NCBI RefSeq assembly: GCF_900635455.1
Contig: NZ_LR134116.1
Location: forward strand, 1,736,001 to 1,800,000
Reading direction: 5' to 3'
From: Yersinia intermedia
GTDB taxonomy: Bacteria; Pseudomonadota; Gammaproteobacteria; Enterobacterales; Enterobacteriaceae
DNA: 64,000 bases
The notes under the pieces are model-generated. The model was not told where the DNA came from, made no database searches, and worked only from the letters and a program-made list of their open reading frames with translations. The first letter of the stretch is position 1, and each line of letters opens with the position of its first letter. A program made the position numbers and the translations under genes. Positions 1-9,189 of this stretch are shown one piece after another.

Positions 1-532
1 CGCCCAGAATCAGGCTCACCAGCCCGATAAGATAGGTCAGGGCGTAACCGAGGCTTAGATTATCCTGCGCGTGCTGCAATGCCGGATTATTGGCGATAGT
101 GTGGCGTAACGTATCACCTGCACCCACCAAAACCGGTGTGGATGTCATTGAACCGGCCAACATCCCGGCAGTCAGGCCAATATCCCAGCCAAATAATTTA
201 CCTAGCCCCAAAGCCAAAATCATTGCGCTACTTACCATGACCAGCGCGAGCATTAGATAGTTTTTGCCGTCACGGAAGAAGATAGAGAAAAAGTTTGGTC
301 CGGCTTCGACACCGACACAAAAAATAAAGAGCATAAAGCCCAAATTCAGCGCTTCGGTATTGATAGTAAAATGCTGTTGCCCAAGCAACAGTGATACCAC
401 CAACACACCAATAGCGTTACCTAATTGAATAGGACCAAGTCGCAGTTTACCCAGGCACAATCCCAAGGCTAAAACCACGAACAACAACAAGATGTAATTG
501 CCGTTTAACAAATTTGCGACGTTTATATTCAC
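1..532 (-). CDS. ybjL: YbjL, putative transporter of the aspartate:alanine exchanger family (N-terminal part)
   Basis: Reading leftwards from a GTG at 532 gives a protein beginning [20 protein letters not shown], nearly identical to the start of E. coli YbjL. The window edge cuts it, so only about 177 of roughly 560 residues are present. The visible part is almost wholly hydrophobic and forms several membrane helices, including the stretch [20 protein letters not shown], typical of the AAEX (aspartate:alanine exchanger) family of inner-membrane secondary transporters. Two TrkA-C domains are expected in the missing middle of the protein. The substrate of YbjL is not established. Its neighbour grxA is the same as in E. 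coli. The GTG start is supported by the conserved N-terminus rather than by a strong ribosome site. Confidence 0.9.
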   Translation of the reverse strand, partial: MNINVANLLNGNYILLLFVVLALGLCLGKLRLGPIQLGNAIGVLVVSLLLGQQHFTINTEALNLGFMLFIFCVGVEAGPNFFSIFFRDGKNYLMLALVMVSSAMILALGLGKLFGWDIGLTAGMLAGSMTSTPVLVGAGDTLRHTIANNPALQHAQDNLSLGYALTYLIGLVSLILG

Positions 533-834
533 TATTATGACTTTCTATTTAGCTCGGATGATCCACGATGTACAGGCTCTTGGTTTAAAGGCAGAAGGAG
601 GCATTGCTTTAAACTCAGAATATTTATCGCCAAACAGGCTATATATGTGGGCGATAGCGGGGTTATTCTAATCGGTCTGCTGCGAGACAGCCAGTAGTAA
701 GCAGGAAGTTTGGTATCGGAAGAAGGATATGCTTTATTACCCGCACTGGAAGGTATTATATGTGGTTAATGAGCCGCTTAGTCCGGTTTGTTGGGTCTGT
801 TTTTACGGTGTTGCACTTGAGCACTGGCAATAAA
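533..834. other. intergenic region ybjL-grxA
   Basis: About 300 bases between the ybjL start and the grxA terminator. It must hold the leftward ybjL promoter. I see no convincing open reading frame, RNA gene or repeat. E. coli has ybjM here, and no YbjM-like frame is visible. Confidence 0.5.
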
Positions 835-857
835 AAAAGGGTGTCAAACACCCTTTT
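835..857 (-). terminator. intrinsic terminator of grxA
   Basis: Perfect 10-bp inverted repeat (AAAAGGGTGT / ACACCCTTTT) with a 3-base loop. On the minus strand it is followed by a run of T, and it lies about 55 bp past the grxA stop codon. Confidence 0.85.
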
Positions 858-911
858 CGGATAAAGCCTAAATCATACGGGCTGAGAAACTCTCTGTTGC
901 TGTCAACCAGA

Positions 912-1175
912 TTACTGGAACAGGCTCAGATTTTCTTTAGCGTATGCTTCAAAATCTGTGCAGCCGCCAATGTGTTTCTCATCAATGAAGATTTGTGGCA
1001 CGGTCTCTACCGGCTTGCCGACTGTTTTTTCCAAATCAGCTTTGGTGATACCTTCCGCGTGAATATCGATGTAACGGAATTTAAAATCGTCGCGTTCAGT
1101 TTCCAGTTTTTCTGCCAGTTCTTTGGCACGGACACAGTAAGGACATCCAGGACGCCCGAAAATCACAGCAAACAT
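912..1175 (-). CDS. grxA: glutaredoxin 1
   Basis: An 87-residue protein with the glutaredoxin active site GCPYC (redox cysteines C11 and C14) and the TVPQIF segment with its cis-proline, then the GGCTDFEAY glutathione-binding stretch near residue 70. Length and sequence match E. coli Grx1 (85 residues). It is a small cytoplasmic glutathione-dependent disulfide reductase that keeps ribonucleotide reductase and PAPS reductase reduced. In E. coli it is induced by OxyR. I did not find an unambiguous OxyR site here. The gene is monocistronic, with its own terminator downstream. Confidence 0.97.
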   Translation of the reverse strand: MFAVIFGRPGCPYCVRAKELAEKLETERDDFKFRYIDIHAEGITKADLEKTVGKPVETVPQIFIDEKHIGGCTDFEAYAKENLSLFQ

Positions 1176-1195
1176 GTAAAACTCCTTGATTAAAT

Positions 1196-1218
1196 TGAGC
1201 TATCCCCGTCATTTTTCA
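1196..1218. repeat. fragment of a Yersinia intergenic (ERIC-flanking) repeat
   Basis: The segment GAGCTATCCCCGTCAT followed by TTTCAA is repeated almost exactly at 18287-18308, where it leads into an ERIC element. Here the ERIC body is absent, so this looks like a decayed copy. Confidence 0.5.
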
Positions 1219-1448
1219 ACCGGGTGTAATCACTTCGCCAACAGCTCTCTATGTATTCAACTGTTAAATGACTTCTGCGCATTACTCACTCTCACTGGGG
1301 TCTACTATGCCCTCTGGCGCAGTGAAAAAAAAGCAGGATTTGCCTGTTAGTTTGATTAATGGTACCTATTTGCTTATCGGGACTGTTACAAGTTGTGAGG
1401 ATTCAATACACTAAGTAAACGCTTGTGCAGAGCCTATCGGAGGTAAAG

Positions 1449-1757
1449 ATGCGCTCGTTAGGAGATATGCCCCGCATTGTGATTGTTTCAGAAGTGCTGG
1501 GGATGCTATTACTGGTTGTTGCCTACCTAAGTATTAATGGCTATCTGTCATTACCGGATTCAATGGGGGCACCGATTGTCGCCATTATTATGATTTTTGT
1601 CGGAATTGGGCTGATGCTCCCCGCTGCTGCGTGTATTGTTTGGCGCGTCGCGAGTGGTTTTGGCCCGCTCTTAGGCAGCGCCGACAGAATATCAAGACCA
1701 CAATCCAAGAAAGAATCCGAGGCTGAACAGGCAAAAAAGGATAACAAACCCGATTAG
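1449..1757 (+). CDS. ybjC: YbjC, DUF1418 small inner-membrane protein
   Basis: A 102-residue protein related to E. coli YbjC (95 residues), sharing the pattern LPDSMGAPIVAIIMIFVGIG followed by LMLPAA. It has two hydrophobic helices (about residues 9-30 and 40-65) and a charged C-terminal tail rich in Lys and Glu. The ATG at 1449 is chosen over the in-frame GTG at 1425 because GGAGG lies at 1439-1443, at ideal spacing. Function is unknown; in E. coli the gene belongs to the SoxS-regulated ybjC-nfsA-rimK-ybjN group. Here the next gene is ybjN, 119 bp on: nfsA and rimK are not present between them. Confidence 0.88.
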   Translation: MRSLGDMPRIVIVSEVLGMLLLVVAYLSINGYLSLPDSMGAPIVAIIMIFVGIGLMLPAAACIVWRVASGFGPLLGSADRISRPQSKKESEAEQAKKDNKPD

Positions 1758-1876
1758 GGCAATTACTGAGTCAGTATAGGGGCATTAAATTTGTCGGTAT
1801 TGATCATAGCGCTGTCGGTCAATATTCCGTAAGCTATGCCACTTTTCGTCTTATGAGAATCGTGAGGTAGGTTGTT

Positions 1877-2362
1877 ATGGATTCACTCATCGTCCCGGAT
1901 TTAGCCCTATTACGGCGTTGGCTGGATCAACTCGGTATCTCATTTTTTGAGTGCGACTCCTGTCAGGCGCTGCATTTGCCGCATATGCAGAACTTTGAAG
2001 GCGTGTTTGATGCCAAAGTTGATTTGGTTGATAACATCATTTTGTTCTCGGCGTTGGCTGAAGTCAGGCCGACGGCGTTGATCCCATTAGTGGCGGATCT
2101 GAGCCAAATAAATGCCAGCTCGCTGACAGTTAAAGCCTTTATCGATATTCAGGATGATAATCTGCCAAAATTGATTGTTTGCCAGTCATTGACGGTAGAA
2201 GTCGGCGTAACATTTGCTCAGTTTGGCTACTTTATGCAGCAGTGCGAAGAGCAGATTTCGATGATTATTCTGGAAGCACGCGCCAATGACTTATTGTTTA
2301 TTAGCACGGGTGATGACGATGAATCACCTCAGATAGCGACCGCTTATCCGGTCATCCACTAA
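1877..2362 (+). CDS. ybjN: YbjN family protein
   Basis: A 161-residue soluble protein matching E. coli YbjN (158 residues) along its length, including FFECDSCQALHLPHMQNFEG and the central NASSLTVKAF. The YbjN fold resembles type III secretion chaperones. In E. coli it affects motility, biofilm and stress responses, by an unknown mechanism. The ATG at 1877 follows a GTGAGGTAGG ribosome site. It lies directly after ybjC in this genome. Confidence 0.93.
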   Translation: MDSLIVPDLALLRRWLDQLGISFFECDSCQALHLPHMQNFEGVFDAKVDLVDNIILFSALAEVRPTALIPLVADLSQINASSLTVKAFIDIQDDNLPKLIVCQSLTVEVGVTFAQFGYFMQQCEEQISMIILEARANDLLFISTGDDDESPQIATAYPVIH

Positions 2363-2770
2363 TACCCCCTTCATTAATAAGTGTGCTGCTGTTATGGGGA
2401 GCACACTGCTATTTCCTCTGTAAACCATAAGATATTCTGCTTTTTACCCTACTTTGCCAGATATTTATCGCCGTTTATGCCGTTAATGGCGCATTACATA
2501 GATAGAATGTGCATAAAAAATCGATAAAAGGCGTTTTTTACCCTAGAGTCTGGTGTGGATTGCCAAGTGCGGTTATGCTGCTGTTTCTGCTAGGAGCATA
2601 ATATTCCGCCGTATAAACAGTGATTATTCTTGTTAGGTTAATAATCACTCACCGTGCATAGTCATGCATCTGGTGCTGGTGGCAATAGCACTTAGCAGGG
2701 CAAAGGTGTTGTATCCCCTTGGATACAAATTTAGCGCACTATCTCACCCCCTATTCTGGAGGAGTTACGG
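2363..2770. promoter_or_regulatory. intergenic region upstream of potFGHI
   Basis: 408 bases between ybjN and potF. A 7-bp hairpin (GTGTGCT 2381-2387 / AGCACAC 2400-2406) follows ybjN but lacks a T run, so it is only a possible terminator. The rest is AT-rich and must contain the potF promoter. A GGAGGAG ribosome site precedes potF at about 2758-2764. No further gene is visible. Confidence 0.5.
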
Positions 2771-3880
2771 ATGTTCACCCAACGTAAAAAGTGGTTATCG
2801 GGTGTTGCTGCTGGCCTGTTAATGGCTGCGTCCGTCTCAGCATCTGCTGAGGAAAAAACACTGCATGTTTACAACTGGTCCGATTATATCGCCCCCGATA
2901 CGCTGGCTAATTTCCAAAAGGAAACCGGCATTAAGGTTGTCTATGATGTGTTTGACTCCAACGAGGTGTTGGAAGGTAAGTTGATGGCAGGGAGCACTGG
3001 ATTTGATTTGGTGGTGCCGTCAGCCAGTTTCCTTGAGCGCCAATTATCCGCAGGCGTCTTTAAGCCGCTGGATAAAAGTAAATTACCTAATTACAAAAAC
3101 CTCGATCCCGAATTGTTGGCGCTGGTCGGCAAGCACGACCCAGAAAATAAATACGCTATTCCTTATCTGTGGGCGACAACAGGTATCGGCTATAACGTTG
3201 AGAAAGTGAAAGCTGCACTGGGTAAAGATGCGCCAGTGAACAGTTGGGATCTGGTGCTGAAACCTGAAAATCTTGAGAAGTTGAAAAGTTGTGGTGTCTC
3301 ATTCCTGGATGCCCCAGCCGAGATTTTTGCAACTGTGCTCAATTACTTGGGTAAAGATCCAAATAGTCTTCAGGCGACTGATTACACCGGTCCCGCCACT
3401 GAATTATTGCTGAAATTGCGGCCGAACATCCGTTATTTCCACTCATCACAATATATTAATGATTTGGCGAATGGTGATATCTGCGTTGCTGTCGGTTGGG
3501 CCGGTGACATCATGCAGGCATCTAATCGGGCTAAAGAGGCGAAAAATGGCGTGAATGTGGCTTATAGCATTCCGAAGGAAGGCGCATTAGCGTTCTTTGA
3601 TGTGTTTGCAATGCCATCTGATGCCAAAAATCAGGATGAAGCCTATCAATTTCTAAATTACCTGATGCGACCTGATGTGATCGCCAACATCAGTAACCAC
3701 GTGTTCTATGCCAATGCCAACAAAGCAGCTACACCATTGGTGAACGAAGCGGTACGTGATAATCCAGGTATTTACCCGCCTGCTGACGTGCGCGCCAAAA
3801 TGTTCACGCTGAAAGTACAAGACCCGAAAATTGATCGCGTGATCACCCGGGCTTGGACAAAAGTGAAAAGTGGTAAATAA
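2771..3880 (+). CDS. potF: putrescine-binding periplasmic protein
   Basis: A 369-residue protein with a signal peptide (MFTQRKKWLSGVAAGLLMAA...SASA, cleavage near residue 26), then LHVYNWSDYIAPDTL, the hallmark of the spermidine/putrescine-binding family. Length matches E. coli PotF (370). It captures putrescine in the periplasm and delivers it to PotG/H/I. The first gene of the potFGHI operon; a stem-loop follows it before potG, consistent with more binding protein being made than membrane components. Confidence 0.97.
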   Translation: MFTQRKKWLSGVAAGLLMAASVSASAEEKTLHVYNWSDYIAPDTLANFQKETGIKVVYDVFDSNEVLEGKLMAGSTGFDLVVPSASFLERQLSAGVFKPLDKSKLPNYKNLDPELLALVGKHDPENKYAIPYLWATTGIGYNVEKVKAALGKDAPVNSWDLVLKPENLEKLKSCGVSFLDAPAEIFATVLNYLGKDPNSLQATDYTGPATELLLKLRPNIRYFHSSQYINDLANGDICVAVGWAGDIMQASNRAKEAKNGVNVAYSIPKEGALAFFDVFAMPSDAKNQDEAYQFLNYLMRPDVIANISNHVFYANANKAATPLVNEAVRDNPGIYPPADVRAKMFTLKVQDPKIDRVITRAWTKVKSGK

Positions 3881-3962
3881 ACCATTAGCGTGGGTTAGTC
3901 GCTTGCGCTCAGCGCGTGGCTGATAGCACATTGATGGAAAGTAAAATGAACAAGGGTAGGGG

Positions 3963-3992
3963 CAGGGAGGTTATCTTCCTGTTCCTGTTTTT
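3963..3992 (+). terminator. attenuating stem-loop between potF and potG
   Basis: A 7-bp stem CAGGGAG / CTTCCTG with one G-T pair (3963-3981), followed by TTCCTG and then a T run. It lies inside the operon, so I read it as a partial terminator after the binding-protein gene. This is inference from position and shape. Confidence 0.5.
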
Positions 3993-4046
3993 TATTGTGC
4001 CGCAGTTTAAATGCGGCCTGTTCTGCTTTTACGGAGAGCACGCTGA

Positions 4047-5180
4047 GTGAATGATGTAATTCCCCGCCCGCAGCAAAAATCCCAGAAGGTGTTTACACCC
4101 TTGCTGGAGATCCGCAACTTAACCAAGTCATTTGATGGTCAGGCCGCTGTAGATGACGTCAATCTGACTATCTACAAAGGTGAGATTTTTGCGCTGTTAG
4201 GGGCTTCAGGCTGTGGTAAATCCACCTTGTTGCGTATGCTGGCCGGTTTTGAGCAGCCGACCCACGGGCAGATAGTCCTCGATGGTCAGGACTTGTCTCA
4301 TGTGCCGCCTTATCAGCGCCCGATCAACATGATGTTCCAGTCTTATGCATTATTTCCGCACATGACAGTTGAGCAAAACATCGCGTTTGGCTTGAAGCAA
4401 GACAAGTTACCTGCTGATGAAATCAAAAGTCGTGTTGCAGAGATGCTGACATTGGTGCATATGCAAGAGTTTGCTAAGCGCAAGCCACACCAACTCTCTG
4501 GCGGGCAGCGTCAGCGCGTGGCTCTGGCCCGTAGCTTGGCTAAACGACCAAAACTGCTGCTGTTAGATGAGCCTATGGGGGCGCTGGATAAAAAACTGCG
4601 TGATCGGATGCAACTGGAAGTGGTCGATATTCTGGAGCGGGTGGGCGCGACCTGCGTGATGGTTACCCATGACCAGGAAGAAGCCATGACGATGGCCGGG
4701 CGCATTGCCATCATGAACCGTGGCAAGTTTGTGCAAATTGGCGAGCCGGAAGAGATTTATGAACACCCGAACAGTAGATTCAGCGCTGAATTTATCGGCT
4801 CGGTGAATGTATTTGAAGGGGGGCTAAAAGAGCGTTTAGATGATGCGCTGGTGATCGACAGCCCTGGATTGCGCCATCCATTGAAAGTGGATTCTGATGC
4901 CTCCGTGGTAGACGGTGTCCCGGTATTTGTTGCTCTGCGCCCGGAAAAAGTGATGTTGTGTGAACAGGTGCCAGAAGATGGCTGTAACTTTGCGGTCGGT
5001 GAAGTGGTACACATTGCTTATCTGGGGGATTTATCCATTTATCATGTGAAGTTACACAGCGGGCAGATGCTGAGTGCGCAGCTACAAAATGGTCATCGCT
5101 ACCGTAAAGGGATGCCGACGTGGGGCGATGAAGTGCAACTGTGTTGGGATGCTGATAGCTGCGTGGTTTTGGGTAATTAA
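4047..5180 (+). CDS. potG: putrescine ABC transporter ATP-binding subunit
   Basis: A 377-residue ABC ATPase: Walker A GASGCGKST (52-60), Q-loop near Q98, signature LSGGQ (150-154), Walker B LLLLDEP (170-176), and a C-terminal TOBE-like region. Very close to E. coli PotG over its whole length, including the N-terminal extension MNDVIPRPQ. It hydrolyses ATP at the cytoplasmic face to power putrescine import. The start is GTG at 4047, set by the conserved N-terminus and a GGAGAG ribosome site; the nearby ATG at 4051 is out of frame. Confidence 0.96.
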   Translation: MNDVIPRPQQKSQKVFTPLLEIRNLTKSFDGQAAVDDVNLTIYKGEIFALLGASGCGKSTLLRMLAGFEQPTHGQIVLDGQDLSHVPPYQRPINMMFQSYALFPHMTVEQNIAFGLKQDKLPADEIKSRVAEMLTLVHMQEFAKRKPHQLSGGQRQRVALARSLAKRPKLLLLDEPMGALDKKLRDRMQLEVVDILERVGATCVMVTHDQEEAMTMAGRIAIMNRGKFVQIGEPEEIYEHPNSRFSAEFIGSVNVFEGGLKERLDDALVIDSPGLRHPLKVDSDASVVDGVPVFVALRPEKVMLCEQVPEDGCNFAVGEVVHIAYLGDLSIYHVKLHSGQMLSAQLQNGHRYRKGMPTWGDEVQLCWDADSCVVLGN

Positions 5181-5201
5181 GAGCCTTGGGGAGTTAATAT
5201 C

Positions 5202-6167
5202 GTGATACCAGAATCCACCCGTGGAGCAGCAGAGCCGCCGACCCGCGCTATCGGGCCGGTTAAGGCACTGATACAACGCTTTCAGATGTCACATGGCCGT
5301 AAACTGGTCATTGCCATGCCTTATTTGTGGCTTTTCCTGTTGTTTATGTTGCCGTTCTTGATTGTGTTCAAAATCAGTTTGGCCGAGATGGCACGCGCCG
5401 TACCCCCTTATAGCGATCTGGTTACCTGGCTGGATGGCAAGTTGGATATCTCGCTCAATCTTGGTAACTATCTGCAACTGCTCGATGATCCGCTGTATAT
5501 AGATGCTTACCTGCAATCACTGCAAGTGGCTGCTGTGTCAACGCTATGCTGTTTGATTATTGGCTATCCATTGGCCTGGGCGATTGCACACAGTAAATCA
5601 TCCACTCGTAATATCTTATTGCTGTTGGTGATTTTGCCGTCATGGACCTCATTCCTTATTCGGGTTTATGCCTGGATGGGTATTCTAAAAAACAACGGGA
5701 TCTTGAATAATTTCCTGATGTGGACCGGGATTATTGATCAACCGCTGATTATTCTGCACACCAATCTGGCGGTATACATTGGTGTGGTCTATTCCTATCT
5801 GCCATTCATGGTACTGCCAATCTATACTGCGCTGACCCGACTGGATTATTCGTTGGTGGAAGCGGCGCTGGATCTGGGGGCAAAACCATTTAAGACTTTT
5901 ATCAGTGTCATTGTGCCACTGACCAAGGGTGGCATTGTTGCCGGCTCCATGTTGGTGTTTATCCCCGCAGTGGGTGAGTTTGTTATCCCTGAACTACTCG
6001 GCGGGCCGGACAGCATTATGATTGGCCGTATTTTGTGGCAAGAGTTCTTTAACAATCGCGATTGGCCGGTTGCCTCGGCGGTTGCGACGGTGATGTTAGT
6101 GTTACTGATTGTACCCATACTCTGGTTCCACAAGCATCAGAATAAAGAGATAGGAGGCTCGGTATGA
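5202..6167 (+). CDS. potH: putrescine ABC transporter permease
   Basis: A 321-residue inner-membrane permease with about six helices and the EAA loop EAALDLGAKPFKTFISVIVP near residue 220, which contacts the ATPase. It corresponds to E. coli PotH (317 residues). The start codon is GTG, 21 bp after potG, behind a GGGGAG ribosome site. Its last codons overlap the start of potI (ATGA overlap), indicating translational coupling. Confidence 0.95.
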   Translation: MIPESTRGAAEPPTRAIGPVKALIQRFQMSHGRKLVIAMPYLWLFLLFMLPFLIVFKISLAEMARAVPPYSDLVTWLDGKLDISLNLGNYLQLLDDPLYIDAYLQSLQVAAVSTLCCLIIGYPLAWAIAHSKSSTRNILLLLVILPSWTSFLIRVYAWMGILKNNGILNNFLMWTGIIDQPLIILHTNLAVYIGVVYSYLPFMVLPIYTALTRLDYSLVEAALDLGAKPFKTFISVIVPLTKGGIVAGSMLVFIPAVGEFVIPELLGGPDSIMIGRILWQEFFNNRDWPVASAVATVMLVLLIVPILWFHKHQNKEIGGSV

Positions 6168-7009
6168 ATAACCTACCGGAAGTGCGGTCGGTCTGGCGTC
6201 GGGTGATCCTTGTCATCGGTTATACCTTCTTGTATGCGCCGATGTTGATGTTGGTTATCTACTCATTTAACAGTTCTAAACTGGTAACCGTATGGGCTGG
6301 GTGGTCAACTCGTTGGTATACCGAGCTATTTAATGATTCAGCGATGATATCTGCTGTTGGCCTGAGTCTGACTATTGCCGCTGCCTCCGCCACGATGGCG
6401 GTGGTTCTGGGGACGATAGCCGCCGTGGTCATGGTGCGTTTTGGCCGTTTTCGCGGTTCAACCGGTTTTGCTTTTATGCTGACAGCGCCGCTGGTGATGC
6501 CTGATGTGATTACCGGTTTATCATTGCTGCTACTGTTTGTTGCTATGGGGCATGCTATCGGCTGGCCAGCAGAGCGTGGCATGTTCACCATCTGGCTGGC
6601 GCACGTCACCTTCTGTACCGCTTATGTGACGGTAGTGATAAGTTCTCGCCTGCGTGAGTTGGACCGTTCTATTGAAGAAGCCGCCATGGATTTGGGAGCC
6701 ACACCGCTGAAAGTGTTTTTCGTGATTACCGTGCCGATGATCGCACCGGCATTAATCTCCGGTTGGTTATTGGCCTTTACTTTATCGCTGGACGATTTAG
6801 TGATTGCCAGCTTTGTTGCCGGTCCTGGGGCGACGACGTTGCCGATGCTGGTCTTTTCTAGTGTGCGGATGGGGGTTAACCCAGAGATTAATGCCCTTGC
6901 CACACTTATCTTGCTGGTGGTTGGGATAATCGGTTTAATCGCGTGGTGGTTTATGTCCCGTTCGGAAAAGCAGCGGTTACGTGAATTACGAAAAGCTGCC
7001 CGTAGCTGA
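6164..7009 (+). CDS. potI: putrescine ABC transporter permease
   Basis: A 281-residue permease, the same length as E. coli PotI, with six hydrophobic helices and the EAA motif EEAAMDLGATPLKVFFVITV near residue 171. It pairs with PotH to form the putrescine channel. It starts inside the end of potH. A GC-rich terminator follows at 7044-7065, closing the operon. Confidence 0.96.
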   Translation: MNNLPEVRSVWRRVILVIGYTFLYAPMLMLVIYSFNSSKLVTVWAGWSTRWYTELFNDSAMISAVGLSLTIAAASATMAVVLGTIAAVVMVRFGRFRGSTGFAFMLTAPLVMPDVITGLSLLLLFVAMGHAIGWPAERGMFTIWLAHVTFCTAYVTVVISSRLRELDRSIEEAAMDLGATPLKVFFVITVPMIAPALISGWLLAFTLSLDDLVIASFVAGPGATTLPMLVFSSVRMGVNPEINALATLILLVVGIIGLIAWWFMSRSEKQRLRELRKAARS

Positions 7010-7043
7010 TAGCCATTAAAACTGTTAGGCTTCACCTTTCTTT

Positions 7044-7065
7044 AACGCCGCTGACCAGCGGCGTT
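7044..7065 (+). terminator. terminator of potFGHI
   Basis: Perfect 10-bp stem AACGCCGCTG / CAGCGGCGTT with a 2-base gap, 35 bp after the potI stop. The T run is short (GTTATTGT). Confidence 0.7.
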
Positions 7066-7120
7066 ATTGTCAGAGATAACATTAGGTTGCAGCAACCGGA
7101 CCGAGGGCAGATAGGGCAAC

Positions 7121-7606
7121 ATGAGAAAACTATTTTCATCTTTAGCATTTTCATCCTCTGCATTTTTATCTTCTGCAACAACGCCAGTACCGGTTCTCAT
7201 CGCCGGTATTACCATTATTGCTACCCGTATCCTCGGTGTATTGCTATTGGTTGCTACTCTGGGGTGGAGGGGCGTCGGCGAATTTATCAGTGAAAGCCTG
7301 CAAAGCTGGGATTTTGGCTCGATCTTCTTCGCCAGTGTGGTGCTGTTGCTGTTAGAAATTGTCTGTGGCGTTGCGGTATGTTATCGCAAAAACTGGGCGC
7401 GTTGGTGCTATCTGGTGTGTCAGATTATCACTATTATTTATTTGCTAATGGTGTCACTGGACTGGTTGTATTTAGATGTTTTTCGGGTTGAGGGTGATAC
7501 CGGCAGCGAAATTCTACATAGCCTGCTGTTACAGAAAATCCCGGATGTGGTGATTATCGGTTTGCTATTTTTCCCCTGGCACCGCTATTTCGCTCAGTCA
7601 AAATGA
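7121..7606 (+). CDS. ybjO: YbjO, DUF2593 inner-membrane protein
   Basis: A 161-residue protein, the same length class as E. coli YbjO (162). It has four probable membrane helices (about 22-48, 65-85, 93-113 and 137-153). Conserved stretches include RKNWARWCYLVCQIITI and a C-terminal FPWHRYF. Function is unknown. The position between potI and rlmC is the same as in E. coli. The region before the first helix is Ser/Phe-rich. The ATG at 7121 follows a GGGCA sequence, a weak ribosome site. Confidence 0.85.
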   Translation: MRKLFSSLAFSSSAFLSSATTPVPVLIAGITIIATRILGVLLLVATLGWRGVGEFISESLQSWDFGSIFFASVVLLLLEIVCGVAVCYRKNWARWCYLVCQIITIIYLLMVSLDWLYLDVFRVEGDTGSEILHSLLLQKIPDVVIIGLLFFPWHRYFAQSK

Positions 7607-7695
7607 GTGTTTAGTGTTGCACAATGCTACAATTCGCCCATCAACAGCTTCGGCTGCAAATTATTTAACTTCTCAGATTATAACGGTCAATATTA

Positions 7696-8821
7696 ATGCA
7701 TTGCGCACAGTATACGGCGGGTAGTTGCCGTTCCTGCCAGTGGCTGGATAAACCCTATCCACAACAACTGGCTGACAAACAACATCATCTGGAAAGTCTG
7801 TTAGCCAGTCACGCTGTGGCTCAGTGGCTAGCCCCGGTTTCCGGGCGTGAAAACGCTTTTCGTAATAAAGCGAAAATGGTGGTCAGTGGCAGCGTCGAGC
7901 GGCCACTATTGGGGATGTTGCATCGTGACGGTACCCCGGTCGATTTATGTGATTGCCCACTCTATCCGGCCAGTTTTGCGCCAGTTTTTGCCGTGTTGAA
8001 AACATTTATTGGCCGTGCTGGTCTCACACCCTATAACGTCGCACGCAAACGCGGCGAGCTTAAATTCCTGTTATTGACCGAAAGTACGTATAGCGGTGAG
8101 TTAATGCTGCGCTTTGTGTTGCGTTCTGAAACCAAGCTGGCGCAATTACGCGCAGCTCTGCCGTGGTTACAGCAGCAATTGCCTCAACTGGCTGTTATCT
8201 CGGCTAATATTCAGCCAGTGCATATGGCAATCTTAGAAGGGGAACAAGAAGTCCCGTTGACTGAACAGCAGGCGCTGCCCGAACTGTTTAATCAGGTGCC
8301 GCTGTTTATCCGCCCACAAAGTTTTTTCCAGACCAATCCTCAGGTTGCCGCTTCACTGTATGCCACGGCACGGCAATGGGTGCGGCAGTTAGGTATCAGC
8401 AGTATGTGGGATCTGTTCTGCGGCGTCGGCGGTTTTGGTTTGCATTGTGCCAGCGCCGAGACGCAACTCACCGGTATCGAAATCAGCGCGGAAGCTATCG
8501 CCTGCGCACGCCAATCGGCCCAGCAGTTAGGGTTACAGAATGTCAGTTTTGCCGCACTGGATTCTACCTGTTTCGCCACCGCAGAAACGCAAGTGCCGCA
8601 GTTGGTCTTGGTTAACCCACCACGGCGCGGTATTGGTGCTGAACTGTGTGACTATCTTGCTCAGATGGCGCCTGAATTCATACTCTATTCAAGCTGTAAT
8701 GCACAGACAATGGCAAAAGATATCAGCCTGTTAGCCGATTACCGTATTGAGCGGGTGCAGTTGTTTGATATGTTTCCGCATACTGCTCATTACGAAGTCC
8801 TCGTATTGCTTACCCTGCGTC

Positions 8822-8826
<5 letters not shown>
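7696..8826 (+). CDS. rlmC: 23S rRNA (uracil-747-C5)-methyltransferase
   Basis: A 376-residue RNA methyltransferase of the TrmA/RlmD family that methylates U747 of 23S rRNA using SAM. Visible parts: N-terminal cysteines C3, C11 and C14 of the iron-sulfur cluster (a fourth in CDCPLYP near residue 90), [12 protein letters not shown] motif [10 protein letters not shown] near 238, VNPPRRGIG near 305, and SSCNAQT with the nucleophile C334. E. coli RlmC has 375 residues and the same cysteine position. The stop codon lies inside the first ERIC copy, so the last codons abut repeated DNA. Confidence 0.97.
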
Positions 8827-9178
<352 letters not shown>

Positions 9179-9189
9179 GAGTTATTAAA

